A DNA stretch of 64,000 bases from Proteles cristata cristata (GCA_017311185.1 JAESUZ010001294.1:1302001-1366000); one strand, 5' to 3'; shown: positions 23,052-34,815, counted from the stretch's first letter. Notes: generated by a model from the sequence alone, not told the origin. Program-made: numbers and translations.

Positions 23052-23824
23052 AACAGCATCAAAAAGCCTGGGACGGGAGGTTTGGTTGTGGGATAATGAA
23101 ACTTGGGAAGAAAAACCACGGCCCACTCTCCCCTCTTCCGGAACCTCCTTTTCAGGGAAAGGCAAATAAATGAAGCAAGGTTTCAAGGCACGCTCAGGGG
23201 TCCAGTTTTCCAAAATGATTGGTTTCCACTTCAGATTTCCTTCTTCCTAGAAAGGGGGTGGAGTGGGGATGGGGAGATAAATTATACGGACTTAAGAAAA
23301 GACAGTCATGAGAATCACAGCATTCCGTTTGGAGGGGAAAATAATCAGGATTTTAAGTTACCACTGGCCCTTTCTGGGGGCTATTAAGAAAGCAAAGCTT
23401 CTTAACTGTAATCACCCCTAATTAGCCATCAGCAACTCATGAAATTATTCATGGCATTGAAGACCCTGGAATTCTTGGGTCTCAGCCAGAAGTTACACTG
23501 AGATCCACCAGGAAGAAGGCCAACACGTGTAAACTTGGAACAGTTAAAACTCCTCTGAATCCAAGGTGCGGTCTTGCTGGCTGGGCAGCAGGTATGTGTG
23601 AAGACAGGACTTAACCAGCGAGAAGGACGAAGTCTCCGCCAAGCTCCTAATAATGATCAACTAATCAGTAATTACTTCCTTATCGTGAGATTCGAGAAAA
23701 GGACGAGTCAGGACAGGGTTTCACTTTACAATCTAGCTTAAGTGGGTAAGATTCAGGAACGTGGAATTGCCTGAGAAAAGGAGAGTGTTGTCCAGAACAA
23801 CAGGGTAAATAGTGGAATACAGAC
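23052..23824. other. Unassigned non-coding DNA
   Basis: No repeat or gene recognised. Around 23390-23470 there are homeobox-type words (CTAATTAGCC, GAAATTATTCATGG); possibly conserved non-coding sequence, not demonstrable here. Confidence 0.4.
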
Positions 23825-24040
23825 GGGGCGACTACGTGGCTCAGTTGGTTAAGCGTCCGACTTCGGCTCAGATCATGATCTCGCGGTTTGTGGGTTCGAG
23901 CCCCATGTCGGGTTCTGTGCTGACAGCTCAGAGCCTGGAGTCTGCTTCGGATTCTGTGTCTACTGTCTCTCTCCCTCTCCCCCATTCACACTCTGTCTCT
24001 CTCTCAAAAATAAACATAAAAAAATACAAATAAAAAAAGC
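23825..24040 (+). mobile_element. CanSINE
   Basis: A GGGGCGACTACGTGGCTCAG head, consensus-like body (GCGTCCGACTTCGGCTCAG) and CTCTCAAAAATAAACATAAAAAA tail. No clean target duplication was found. Confidence 0.94.
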
Positions 24041-24329
24041 AATTCATATTTTGGCTGTATGTCTTACGTGGCCACATCATACACTAGTTAAAAACTGATA
24101 ACCAAACAGTGTAAACATACGTGTAAACATTTTTTACTGTTGGAGTGTGCAATCCAAAAAATAAGATTTGGAGGCCACTGGTCTAGAATGTTTTTGGACC
24201 AACTTCTTACTCAGATTCGATTCATGGCTTTTATCTCATTATGTGGTTGAGGGGCTTGTCCCATAGTTGCTCTGCCACTTTCTGGTGTTCGCCTGGGCTT
24301 CCACGATCACTACTGCGTTAGGTCAGCTC

Positions 24330-24420
24330 TGCTTCTCAGACTGCGGGCCGCAACCCCTTGGCCTGTCACGAAATCGACGTTGTGGGTCACAACATGCACT
24401 TTTTAAAAGGAAAGAGAAAA
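24330..24420. mobile_element. Short DNA-transposon-like (MER) relic
   Basis: 'ttctcagactgcgggccgca', 'acgaaatcgacgttgtgggt' and 'cacaacatgcactttttaaa' resemble a common mammalian non-autonomous DNA element ('ctcagactgtgggtcgcgac', 'gtgggtcacgaccagcattt'). Confidence 0.5.
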
Positions 24421-25735
24421 GAATGAAGGAGAAGAGAGATGCGCTGGCGTCCATCACACGCAACGTGGGTGGCCGTGTCTCACTGTGGCTCACAGAACAG
24501 TTTAAACGGAGCTCTAACTCATCAGGGGGAGTGAAATCATGCAGATGAGGCAAAGCCACGTTACCCAAGCCCCTGGGAAGCCTCCCCGAGGGAAGCTGGG
24601 CAGGATGGCTAAGAAAGAGACATCATGGGGAGCAGCGAGGGACCTGATGAAAGTGAGGTTCCCTAAAACCGCATCTGGCAACACTGTCCAGAGCCCAGGG
24701 AGCTGAGTAAACCTGCTGTCGGTGGCCCCATTCTGCTTTTCGGGGTTCGCTCCTGTGGATTTGTAACTTTTCTTCAGAGTGACCAAAAAATCCAACAATC
24801 TAGTTGCTGTTAGAACATATGCTCCCTGGGGGGGGTGGAGGCCCGACGCTCTCTCCTTTCCACAAAGATCCTGCAGGAAGGCCAACGGTCACCTGACTGG
24901 GGTCAGGCTAGGGTCGCAGCCCCCACACGCCAGGAGGAAGTGGCAGGGGGTTCCAAGGCTCAGTATGGTGGAGACAGAGAGAGGGGCCATGGCACATCTA
25001 GCCCAGGGCGGAAGGCGGCCCCCCACCCCAGAAGATGCCGCTGTGCCCTGGACAGTGGCGCGATTCTGCCGTCCCTCCCCCACAGGCCCGCCTCTGAGCA
25101 TCTTTCCTGCCCCTTCTCCTCATGGTCTGACCAGAACTTCTGGAAAAGGTCACCGGATTTCCATGTACCCCAGAAGAGAAGGATCTGCTCGGCCTCCCAC
25201 GCGTGGCTTCAGAAAGGCCCGCCTTGACACCATGTCCCAACGACAGAGATGGTTCCACCTCCCCGCCTTCCCCCCACACTGCGGCTTCCCCCCCTCTGGA
25301 GCCCCCATGTTGTAAAGCGATCACCCAGAAACCAAAAGCCCTACTCCCTGGGGCAGTGGAAGGGACTCACCACAAGAATGAGGGCCAGACCTTTCAGGGG
25401 GCAGTTCCAGACCCCAAATCAGCACCCAGGAATGTGGGGGTGGGGAGGCCAGTCACAGAAGCTGCCTTTTTCTTTGTGAAAGCCACCCCTGACAGAACAA
25501 GAGCCTCCAAGCGCGGCCTACACTCTGCCCAATGCCGTCTTCACCAACGTCACCAGCATCTTGTGCTCCGCCACCATTTCTGCCAACTCTCTTCTCAAGG
25601 AACCGTGGCCGGCCGTTTGCGGCGCCCCCTACCTGACATTCCGGCTGTCTGTGGGCCAAAGTACCGGGCTGTAGGCTCCCAACATCGGTGTCCAACTCAC
25701 ATCTGTCTTCCGTTAACAGTAAAGCAGAAGAAGAG
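24421..25735. other. Unassigned GC-rich DNA
   Basis: Overlapping open frames of 178 and 238 codons (plus, 24779-25315 and 25203-25919) and others on the minus strand coexist. That pattern is typical of GC-rich non-coding DNA. No domain, signal peptide or splice-site arrangement supports any of them. Confidence 0.45.
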
Positions 25736-25739
25736 TCAG

Positions 25740-25850
25740 GTACTGACCTTTACTAAGCATCTGATATGGGACTGGATATTTAATCATCACAGCAAAACTG
25801 AGGCCACACAGCAGGTAGAGGGTAGTCCAGGGATGAACACAGATCACCAA
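25740..25850 (-). repeat. Possible MIR/L2-like fragment, antisense
   Basis: 'tttactaagcatctgatatg' and 'tgaggccacacagcaggtag' are in the order expected for an antisense MIR or L2-type relic, but divergence is high. Confidence 0.35.
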
Positions 25851-25943
25851 CACCAGGGCTGGCCCTCTTTTCACTCTGTTAGACTCACTGCCTCTCTCCT
25901 GGCAGAGAATCATACTTAGCTGGACATTTAGTAAACACAGGAA

Positions 25944-25982
25944 CGGATGGATGGATGGATGCATGCATGGGTGGATGGATAG
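25944..25982 (+). repeat. Imperfect (GGAT)n microsatellite
   Basis: About nine GGAT-like units with GCAT variants. Confidence 0.85.
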
Positions 25983-26219
25983 GTGCTCTCCTAAAGGACT
26001 GAATGTGCTCGTGGATGTGCTGGGAGGTGAAACATGTCAGGACGTGACTGTTTATTGTGCCATGAACATCACCTGGAGTAAAGTGAGCCAAGATGGGCCA
26101 TTTAAATACTCCGTTATTTCAGATCGTAATAATCACGAGGCTGAGGATGCCAGCAAACATCTACTGAGTGACTGTCATGTGTCAAATGGCATTCGATATG
26201 CTTAACATACATGAACTCA

Positions 26220-26337
26220 GTTTTATCCTTACAACAACTTACCACTGGGAAATGGAGGTACAGAAAAGTTAAGTCACTTTTCCAAGCCACCCAGTGAGTA
26301 GGTTGAGGGAGTTAGGATTCAAAACCAGGCAGCCTGA
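26220..26337 (-). repeat. MIR, antisense
   Basis: 'atccttacaacaacttacca', 'agaaaagttaagtcactttt' and 'ttaggattcaaaaccaggca' match reverse-complemented MIR. A SINE splits it; a small remainder continues after 26581. Confidence 0.75.
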
Positions 26338-26564
26338 GGGTCGCCTGGGTGGCTTAGTCGGTTAAGCGTCCGACTTTCGCTTAGGTCATGATCTCGCGGT
26401 TCATGGGTTCGAGCCCGCATCGGGCTCTGTGCTGACTGCCAGCTCAGAGCCTGGAGCCTGTTTCAGTCTGTGACTCCTCTCTCTCTGACCCTCCCCTGCT
26501 CACGCTGTCTCTCTCTCTCCTTGCTAGAAATAAATTAAAAAAAAAAAAAAAAAAAAAAAACAGC
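26338..26564 (+). mobile_element. CanSINE (young felid subfamily), probably recent
   Basis: A GGGTCGCCTGGGTGGCTTAGTC head, all young-subfamily variants, and a tail TAGAAATAAATT followed by an A run of about 24. A perfect 17-bp target duplication (aaaaccaggcagcctga) lies at 26321-26337 and 26565-26581. The long pure A tail and identical flanks argue for a recent insertion. Confidence 0.97.
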
Positions 26565-26599
26565 AAAACCAGGCAGCCTGAGCCCAGATTTTATGCACT

Positions 26600-27595
26600 G
26601 AATGGTCATTTGACACTGCCTTCCTAAGAGAGACATGTGACTTCCACTTCTCAGAAAACAGAGCCCACGTCTGCTCTCTGCTATTGCTGATGCTCAGTAA
26701 ATGGCTACAGGCTGGCCTTGAACCAGAATGGAGGCACTGACCCACCGCAGGCCTGCGCTGCCTCCACAGAGAGGGGAGGGCCTCCCAAGCCCTCCAGTGG
26801 CCATCATCACTCATCACTCGCCACAGCACTTGCAGGAAATCCTGCCCCAGGCAGCAGGGTGTTAGGGGCCAGGCCCTGAGGAGCCCCAGACCAGGTCACA
26901 TTTCCAGCCTCTTCCAACTGGGTGAAGCCAGCCAGAGGAACATTCCCCTCCCAGCCCTCTGTGCTCTTTCCTGTCTCCGACCCCTTTGCAGAACTTGTAC
27001 TCTCTCCTCTGTCATCGTCAAACTTGGCCACGTTATTCATTTCTTCCCATTGAACCTCCATTCTGCACACTGGCTGGCTTTTACCCAGAGAGACCCAAAA
27101 ACCCACAGAATCCGATCTAGAAAAACAATGTTTGAAGAGTCATTGAACCTCCCTGGCTACTTTCAAGCAAACACACTACAGCCGGCTTGGTTACTCAATT
27201 AGGAAAACACCTACCTCTCCTTTCTTACCTGGAGAAATTGGTACTCGGTACAGATTAGTTAAGGATCACAATACAAATTGCATCATTTTTCATGGCCATT
27301 AACATTGATGTGGTTTATATTTGTTTTCAGCTGTAAAGAACGTTTCCCAGGTAACTAAGGAAAAAGTTCAAGATCAGAAATATCAGGAAGGCAGGATATT
27401 TGAAATAAATGGGCCATGTATTCCTGCTTCTGTATAAAGTCGGTTTTTCAATTTCAAATGGCCTCCTACTAGAGATCAAAGGCTGAAATGCATTTGGAGT
27501 AAGACCCTTTCTCTACCCCAAATGTTACTTAGCCATTTGATTTACAGCACCTGATAAACCTGGTTAAATGTCTTGAGTTCCGTGTTAAGTCTCCA
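26600..27595. other. Unassigned non-coding DNA
   Basis: No repeat recognised. A minus-strand CCAG|GTAAGA consensus donor near 27225-27230 lacks a good acceptor upstream. Open frames of about 100 codons at 26524-27106 overlap SINE tail or lack support. Confidence 0.4.
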
Positions 27596-27599
27596 GCAC

Positions 27600-27765
27600 A
27601 ATGCCCACCTAGCAATTGTCACAGTGTATCATTGTGATTTGCATGTGTCTTTCAACCCCCATAAGGAGGGGCTACGGAAGAGTAAGGACTGTTCTCAAAG
27701 ACTTGCTTTTTTATGTTCCTGAAGCCTAGAACAGTGCCTGGGGCACAGTCAGTGCTCTGTGATGA
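27600..27765 (+). repeat. L2 3' end fragment
   Basis: 'gtaaggactgttctcaaaga', 'tttatgttcctgaagcctag' and 'aacagtgcctggggcacagt' follow the L2 3' end. Confidence 0.6.
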
Positions 27766-28582
27766 CAGAGGGGATTTACATTCAGTCTCACTCAGAGGGC
27801 CTCTCCCCAAGCACGATCACACCAAGTTCCCAAGGTACGGTTGCTGCCCAGCCCCGCATCTGCCCAGCCCCTCTGCTTGCACAGTAACCGCTAACAATAT
27901 CCAAAATTAATACTATTGATGACATTCTCCAGCTCCCCGCTCTCCCTTCCCCTGCCGAAGCCTCCGACGCGCAAATAAACAGATGTGATGAGCTGCAGGC
28001 CACCCTATCGAGGGATCAAAAACACCCAGACACGGACACAGCCTTCCTCCCCACTCTGAGCACTCAATCTGTCCCTGGCACCCTCTGCCAAGGGTAGTTT
28101 GTAATCCCTGGGTTGCCGTTATCAAAGGAAACCAGATCAAACTCCCACAGCTGAGCTCTGCATGGGACCCGCAGATTTGCTGCCCAGGCGCTCTCCAAGA
28201 CGGTGATCCAGCCCATTTCAAAAACCGATACATTCTCCAGCCACCTTGGTCAAAGCAGGTGGCCATGGGACTAAATGGCAGCTTTGGCTCAGGCTAGCCA
28301 GCCTCCTGTTCCACCTCCTTTCCTTCCAATACAAACTCGGGTCCCGACACCTGCAAATGGCCTCTGGCCACTCCAGCGAGCACTAGTGTACATGTGTGTG
28401 CAAGCATGTGAACACACACATGTGTATCGGCAAAGGAGAGTGTGCCAGATGCACTAATGCTGCAAGAACAGACCCACAGAGAGCAACTGCCAAGTTCATC
28501 TACAGAACAGGTCTAGGGAAGACGTCAGGACTGAGAGGAACACAGCTAGTGTGGTATTCTTTCCAGAAAAAAAGTTAGCTAT
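27766..28582. other. Unassigned non-coding DNA
   Basis: No repeat recognised. A 117-codon minus-strand frame (27913-28266) has no splice support or recognisable domain. Confidence 0.45.
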
Positions 28583-28596
28583 AAAATTATACGTGT

Positions 28597-28800
28597 GGGG
28601 CACCTGGGTGGCTCTGTCAGTTACGTGTACACCTCTTGACTTCAGCTCAGGTCATGATCCCAGGGTCGTGGGATCGAGCCCCACATCGGGCTCTGTGCTG
28701 AGCGCGGGGACTGCTTGGGATTCTCTGTCTCCCCCTGCCCCTCTCCCCAGCTCTCAACCCTCCTCTCTCTCTCTCTCTCTCTCTCTCAAATTAAAGCAAA
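28597..28800 (+). mobile_element. CanSINE
   Basis: A GGGGCACCTGGGTGGCTCTG head, an alternative A-box region (GTTACGTGTACACCTCTTGA), CT tract and short A tail. An imperfect target duplication: aaaattatacgtgt (28583-28596) and aaaattatacatgt (28801-28814). Confidence 0.94.
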
Positions 28801-28849
28801 AAAATTATACATGTTTATATGGTCTCAAGACAATCCTAGGAGGTAGGTG

Positions 28850-28980
28850 CTACTGATATCCCCATTTAACAGAAAAGGAAACTGAGGCTGTGAGCACTGA
28901 AGCAATTATGTCTGCAGTCCCAGAGCTAGTACATGAGCAGCATGATCTGAACCTGGGCGTCATGGCTTGCTTTGCTCTAC
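28850..28980 (-). repeat. MIR, antisense
   Basis: 'ccccatttaacagaaaagga', 'aactgaggctgtgagcactg' and 'gatctgaacctgggcgtcat' match reverse-complemented MIR. Confidence 0.8.
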
Positions 28981-30235
28981 AATAGACTATCTCTCCGGTG
29001 TCCCGGCACGCTACCTCAAACATACATTTCCAGGAGAGCTTCTCGCACTCACATTTACCTGGTGCACAAGACGCAGGCTGCAGCATGGGCCCCAACCGGG
29101 GGAGCTGCCATGCGTGAGGCTGTGCTCGGCTCCGTTCCCTCCAAGGCGGCTTTGGCCTTGAGTCCAGGTTATTTCCTCCGTCCCCACAAGCATTTGCCCG
29201 TCCAGAACACGTCCTGGCTCAGCATGCCTCAGTCACCATAAATCAGCCGGCCGCACACTCTGCCCTTGGTGCTTTGAACATCAGGGGAAAGGATTTGCCT
29301 CTTTGCGCTCAGCTCTTGGGCTTCTGCACTGACATTTGAATTATGTCATTATTTTTTTAAGTGATAGAAATCTAGTCAGTGATTTGTAGCAATCACTGCT
29401 GGGCAGCATATGCCAAAAGGCTCCATACATCCTTACAGAAAGCACAGAAGCCTAGCAATTAGTCTTACTTCCTTTGTCCAATTCGGCGATAGGCCAGTAT
29501 TCGGGAAAGCCGAAATCAGGTGCTGTGCTTACAAGATTATGATAACACGAAACAGACAGGCATGTCATGAACTAGGAAATATATTCAAGGCAACCACGAG
29601 AAGCAAGTCATTGTGGTCAGAGGTCACCCAGATGTCAAGGGGGACAATACAAGGTGGTGGGATTTAGCAGAATAAAACTGTTACCCACCCTGGCCTCGCA
29701 TCGATGGCCTCTTTCTGTCTCTTCTGTCCGCGTTGCTAACTCCCCCTGTGACCCAAACCAGGACTAGAAAAATATAACCAATAACCCAGCACACACACAC
29801 CCCCGCCCCCGCCACCAATGAGCTATGTATGCAGGGTAAGGACTCTTACCCTCTGACCTCTCTGGTTTTGAGTCAACATCTCAAGACCTACCCTCTCATT
29901 CAGACTGTTTCCAGTTTCCTCTGGCTGATGACCCACCCAAGATGAATTATAAAAGGACCCAGCCTCCAGCTCCACACCAGGCCCCCCACCCCCACCCCGA
30001 GCCTTCCCATACTTGGGTAGTGATCCCTCCATTCTTTCCATGAACAAAAGCTCGAAGCTTACCAGGGCTTCCGTGATTTCCCCCTCTTGCGCATCCCAGG
30101 CCTGGCCTCTTGCCAACCTTCAAGACTTCGTTTGTATTATCCCTCAGATGAACTTCCTTTCCATCCCATCGTCCACCAGCCTCCCCTCACTCATCACTGA
30201 AATCATTACAGTTGGCATTTCTCTCATTTCCCTGT
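28981..30235. other. Unassigned non-coding DNA
   Basis: No gene recognised. The stretch near 30100-30235 may be a weak L2-type relic ('caaccttcaagacttcgttt'). Confidence 0.4.
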
Positions 30236-31330
30236 GTGCCCTTTGTCAAAAATCTGATGGGCGTGTTTCTGGGTTCTCTACTCTGGGTCACGGTCTTGTG
30301 TGCCTATCCCGCTCCATGGTCTGGATTCATGTGGCCATAGAGGTCTTGAAACCTGGCAGACCAATTCCTCCTACTTTGTTTTTCTTGTTTGCAATTATTT
30401 TCAGAGGTTTGACTCTGATGTACTGGGGTACCGATTTCGTTGGGTTTATCCTGTTGCGAATTCACTAATGTTTCCTGATTCTGTGGGTTTGTATCTTAGC
30501 CTAACCTCAGGAAGTTCAAGTTCCTGGACCATTTTTCAGTCTCACCTCCTTTCTTCCGTCTTATGATTTCAGACATCATTATAGTCCTATAGATCCCTGA
30601 TGATGTCCCCTTTTTCTTTCCTTCCTCAGTTTTCTCTCAGTAGTTCAGATCAGGTGACTTTTATTGTTATATCTTCAAGTTTGTTGATTCTGTCCTCTGT
30701 CATCTCTGTTCTGTGGTTTAGCCCACCCTCGTGAGATTTTATTTCAGTTATTATATTTTTAAATGTGAAGACTTTCATCTGGGGGCGCCTGGATAGCTCA
30801 GTCAGTTAAGTGTCCAACTCTTGGTTTTGGCTCAGATCACGATCTCACACGGTGTATGAGTTCGAGCCCCCACTTCAGGCTCTGCTGAGATGAATACCAT
30901 TCAATCGAATCCTGGATATTTTAGGTATCATGTTAGGAGGCTCTAGATATTACTTGAACTTTCCACTTTTGCTGGGCTGCCTTCGATATTGGTCCAGCAG
31001 GGGAAGGAGGACCCCACCTCATTATGGCCAGGGGGAGACGGAAGCCCAAATTTGCCACTTGGTCTTCACTCACATTGGAAGGGGAAGGCCGGGGGCATCA
31101 TAACTACTGACCCTCCCCAGCACATCCCATAGATTGTTCTCTGGCTGGGCGGGGGGGACAGGAATGCCTCACTACTGTGCCTTCTGTGGCCTCCATTTGC
31201 ACCACTGGCAGGAAGGGAAAGGGGTGAATGGCCTCAATACTGCCAGGTGGTGGTTAAGAGTCTGGACTCTCCCCTAGGTCTCCTCTGACCACCCCAGTAA
31301 GGAGGGGGAGGGATGTCATATTGATGCTGG
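30236..31330 (-). mobile_element. Ancient L1-type block, antisense, split by a SINE fragment
   Basis: 'ttatatcttcaagtttgttg', 'attctgtcctctgtcatctc' and, beyond the SINE, 'ggatattttaggtatcatgt' are recognisable antisense L1 text of the same general kind as 1061-4618. The block is heavily decayed and its right boundary is uncertain. Confidence 0.55.
30781..30892 (+). mobile_element. CanSINE, 3'-truncated
   Basis: A GGGGGCGCCTGGATAGCTCAG head through GAGTTCGAGCCCCCACTTCAGG. It stops about 110 bp in, with no CT tract or A tail. Confidence 0.9.
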
Positions 31331-31334
31331 GTGG

Positions 31335-32690
31335 GAGCGAAAGTCCAGGCTGCCCACATATCTCAGCAGAGAAAAGAGCCCTCAGAAATGGTTTAGGTCG
31401 TCACCGTTCACTTAGGAATGAAGAATCCACAACCCCAGAGCTGGAAAACGTGCTGCTGGAGGTTACATGGCAAGTTCGCCCAGTCGGGACTCAACACCCG
31501 AGCCCTTGACTCCAAGATCACGTGTGTATAAACTGAAGAGCTCCTAGAGCACGGAAGGCACGCCAGCCCCCAGCCAACGACGTGATGAAAAGCCTCCCTG
31601 GCCAAAGGATAGCGGCTGCCTCCTTTGACATCCTGCCAGACCCCAGGCCAGAAAGCACACGTGGTCATGCGCCATCAGCCTCTAAACAACACAAACACAC
31701 GTCTGCTCAAGATGGGCCTTCCGTCCAACACACACAGCACAAGCGTGCTCGCGAGCCAAGAGCTACAGCATCTCAGTCACCTTCGGAGCTGGTGGTCTTC
31801 CATCTGGAGAGGATCCCGGCTTCCCTACCGTTGGAATCCCTGAAACCAAGATACACCCAGGAGCTGCACAGCTCGGAGCAGCCGGCAGGCCCGGCGTCCC
31901 CCTCCTGGCTGGAGAGCTCGGTCCGCACCCGGCTGGAGGCGCCTTCCTTGGACCTGGGGCCTCTGGTCTGGCCCCGGCTGGCGGCCGCGGCACAACACTG
32001 CTTATTCTTCTGCAAGGGAATGCTGGTGACCCGGGAGGGGAAACTGCTTTCTAACAGCCTTTGTTTTTGTTTCCATTTAAAAAGGTTAGTGACTTTACTG
32101 CATGTGGAAAGAACCAGAGTAACAATTTCAAAGGGGCTCAGCATGTTTCGGAGCTGACCAAATATACAGAACAGTCTGGGTGGGGAGGAAAAGAAAGGGA
32201 AGCGAGGGAACAAAAGTTTATTCCACATTCACCGTGTGCCAGACATTCGCCTTTGGTGCTCCTTCCCTGCCTTCTCCTGGCTTCTACAGCAACGATTCCA
32301 GCCAAACTCGAGTTCCAAAGCCTTTACCATAGGTCGTCAGGCTGTTGAGAGTCGGGCAGAATTTCTAGACTCCGCAACTGTATACAATACTAAACAATTT
32401 CATGGTCCACAAATGGGATAGTAAAATAGAATGACACAACAAGATTAATCAAGTCGTGTGATGCCTACATTTTGAAAGAGTATGATTAAAATTTTTTAAT
32501 TCAGAATACTTCAAGAATTAGAAATTGTGTTGAATTAGTCATTGCTACGTTGATATCACCCAAGATGATAAACACCCACAGTCTTTTGACAGAACTTGTG
32601 AATCAAGCTACATTCTCTTAGGAACACTCAAACTTCTCGGAGTGATTTTGTTAACCATTGGGATATTTGAACATACACTTTTTATAATTT
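31335..32690. other. Unassigned DNA with a CpG-rich pocket
   Basis: The part from about 31780 to 32050 is GC-rich with several CpGs and long open frames on both strands (191 codons plus at 31582-32157; 151 codons minus at 31773-32228). Neither frame is recognised. A minus-strand acceptor-like CATTCCCTTGCAG and a plus-strand AAAAAG|GTTAGT donor-like site are present but do not form a clear exon. Confidence 0.4.
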
Positions 32691-32696
32691 TAAAAC

Positions 32697-32931
32697 AATT
32701 TTTTTAATGTTCATATACTTTTGATAGAAAAAGAGAGAGAGAGAGATAGAGAGAGAGAGAGGTGTGAGCAGGGGAGGCGCAGAGAGAGAGGGAGACACAG
32801 AATCTGAAGCAGGTTCCCGGCTGCAAGCTGTCAGCACAGAGCCTGAGGTGGGGCTCGAACTCAGACCGTGAGATCGAAGTCAGACCTGAGCCGAAGTCGG
32901 ACGCTTAAGCGACTGAGCCACCCAGGAGCCC
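32697..32931 (-). mobile_element. CanSINE, antisense
   Basis: TTTTTTTAATGTTCATATACTTTTGATAG, an extended GAGA(T) tract and an end in GACTGAGCCACCCAGGAGCCCC. The flanks share a weak 'ataatt' match. Confidence 0.93.
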
Positions 32932-32972
32932 CATAATTGAAAACACTTTTCAAATATTACAGTCACCTAGGC

Positions 32973-33287
32973 CAGGGGTCAACAGACTTTGACCAGTTGG
33001 CCAAACCTGCCCGCTGCCTGCTTTGTCGTACTTACAGAAAACAGAAAACAGAAAAACACTTAGAAGGCTACTATGTGATGACATAAAAATGATATGAAAT
33101 GCATACTGCAGTGTCCAGAAAAAAAGGTTTTACTAGAACACAGCTTTGCCCGCTTGTTTATATATTGTCGGTTGCAGCTCTCAGGCTCAACAGGCAGAGG
33201 GATTCGTGGTAACAAATCACCACCCAGCCTGCAAGGCTGAAATATGAACTCTCTGGCCCTTTAGGGAAAAGAGTTTGCTGACCCCTG
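32973..33287. mobile_element. hAT-type MITE-like element with target duplication
   Basis: Terminal inverted repeats CAGGGGTCAACAGACTTTG and GTTTGCTGACCCCTG bound a 315-bp element. The hAT-typical 8-bp target duplication is nearly intact: acctaggc (32965-32972) and atctaggc (33288-33295). Internal words (gttttactagaacacagctt) resemble the element at 7449. It has no coding capacity. Confidence 0.88.
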
Positions 33288-33295
33288 ATCTAGGC

Positions 33296-33955
33296 GCTGT
33301 CAAATGTTGGTGCCAGATTAGAAACACACCAGGAGGAGGATGATTCACCACCACCACCACCAGCAAGGCTGTTGAGGGAGCCAAGAAACCATCATGAGAC
33401 ACTCAGTGAGCAATTTACGAGCAAACCCACGGAGCCCAGTGTTAGAGATAATGCCGAGCCACCGTGCAAAAAGCAACATTAAAGAAAATCGACACTTTCT
33501 GAGAATGTCTCCAGCACACCCGCATTATCTTTACATCTATTCTACAGGAACAAAGATGGTCAATGATGAGAGATGGGACTCCAGTGAGGGCGTCAAGAAT
33601 GTAGCCCTCCCAGAAAATCCAACAGCCTTCTATTTCCTTCCCCTCCGCCCGCGTTGTTTCCCTGTTAAGATGTGGACCCCCTCACATCTCTAAATTCCCA
33701 CCAGAGTCTGATGTCCCTCTGCTGGGCCCCTAGCCTTCCTACTGCATAATGTTTATCCCACCCATCATCCTCTCTGCCTGCCCCCAACCCGGGAGGCCGT
33801 ATATACCGCCCTCCCCCCAAGGCAGGAACACCGTCTTCTTTATCTTTAAGATGGACAGATGTTCCCGCACCCAGTAAGGCACATTGGAGGCCCTTCATTT
33901 CATCACAGGGATGAATAAGCACCATCTCCCCGACTCTGGTGGCATCGATGGTGAC
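33296..33955. other. Unassigned non-coding DNA
   Basis: It contains a short (CCA)n run near 33348-33362. No gene or repeat is recognised. Confidence 0.4.
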
Positions 33956-33957
33956 TC

Positions 33958-34080
33958 CTGGTCCGTTTCACAAGCGAGGAAACTGGAGCTCAGAGGTTAA
34001 GCTGTTCAAAGCCGCACAGGTGGGTGGCAAAGTCAAAGTCGGACGGGGAAATCACGCCATTTACAATGCAGGTGCTGTTA
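33958..34080 (-). repeat. MIR, antisense
   Basis: 'gtttcacaagcgaggaaact', 'ggagctcagaggttaagctg' and 'agccgcacaggtgggtggca' match antisense MIR. Confidence 0.75.
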
Positions 34081-34189
34081 CCTGCAGCGCGGAGGGGGCT
34101 CAGGAAGTACTGGATGCACAGCGATGCCCGTAGGAACCAGAGCAGCAGATCGACACGACCCCAGGAGTTGCCAAGACCTTCCGCGTCAC

Positions 34190-34400
34190 CATGCTGAGTC
34201 AAAGAAGCCGGTCAGCAAAGAACGGATACTGCATGATTCCATTTCTATGTGAACACAGTACCAACACGGACACGGTGTCTGTACAGAACTCAGGAAAGTC
34301 CACGCGTCTCCCAGCGCCTCTGGCTAGGGGTGAGGTGTGGAGTCTCCCCCCTCCCCCCGTGCCAGCCTGGGAAGGGAACAGGTCCTCATAGGGAAAGGGA
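34190..34400 (+). mobile_element. Probable old L1 3' fragment
   Basis: 'atactgcatgattccatttc' and 'tatgtgaacacagtaccaac' resemble the same L1 3' region as 22190-22530, but it degrades quickly. Confidence 0.45.
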
Positions 34401-34620
34401 GGGGAAGACAGAAAACAAGCCCCTCCTGTTTCTCAGCACGCCCACCTGGGTGTCGCAGGTACATGTTCTCCCAAGCACCCCTGAGAGCCCTTCACCTCGT
34501 TAGAAAGTCTCCTGCTTTTGACCTGGTAATTACATGGCTGGGAACCGAATTCCCGAACAGAACTTGGATCAGGGGGAGAAAAAATGACAGCAAACCGAAC
34601 AGTGGTGTTCGCAGCACTAA

Positions 34621-34815
34621 TTTTTTTTTTTAATGTTTATTTATTTATTTTGAGAGAGAGAACATGAGTAGGGTGGAGGGGAAAAGGGACAGAGAGAATC
34701 TCAAGCAGGCTCCACACGGAGCCCACCACGGGGCTCGAACTCAGGACTGTGCGACCGTGACCTGAGCCGAAATTGAAAGTCTAATGCTGAACCCGATTGA
34801 GCCACCCAGGTGCTC
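34621..34815 (-). mobile_element. CanSINE, antisense
   Basis: TTTTTTTTTTAATGTTTATTTATTTATTTT tail, GAGAGAGAACATGAG and an end in TTGAGCCACCCAGGTGCTCC. Flanks 'ctaattttt'/'ctaattttc' suggest a short duplication. Confidence 0.93.

Noticed and set aside
24779..25919. 178- and 238-codon plus-strand frames
   Set aside because: They overlap in different frames, lack a recognisable domain, lack matching splice sites, and coexist with open minus-strand frames.
27225..27330. Consensus donor CCAG|GTAAGA on the minus strand
   Set aside because: No acceptor with a pyrimidine tract at a plausible distance and no open frame continuity with the other candidates.
31582..32228. 191-codon plus and 151-codon minus frames
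   Set aside because: They overlap on opposite strands with no recognisable domain; kept only as a CpG-pocket observation.
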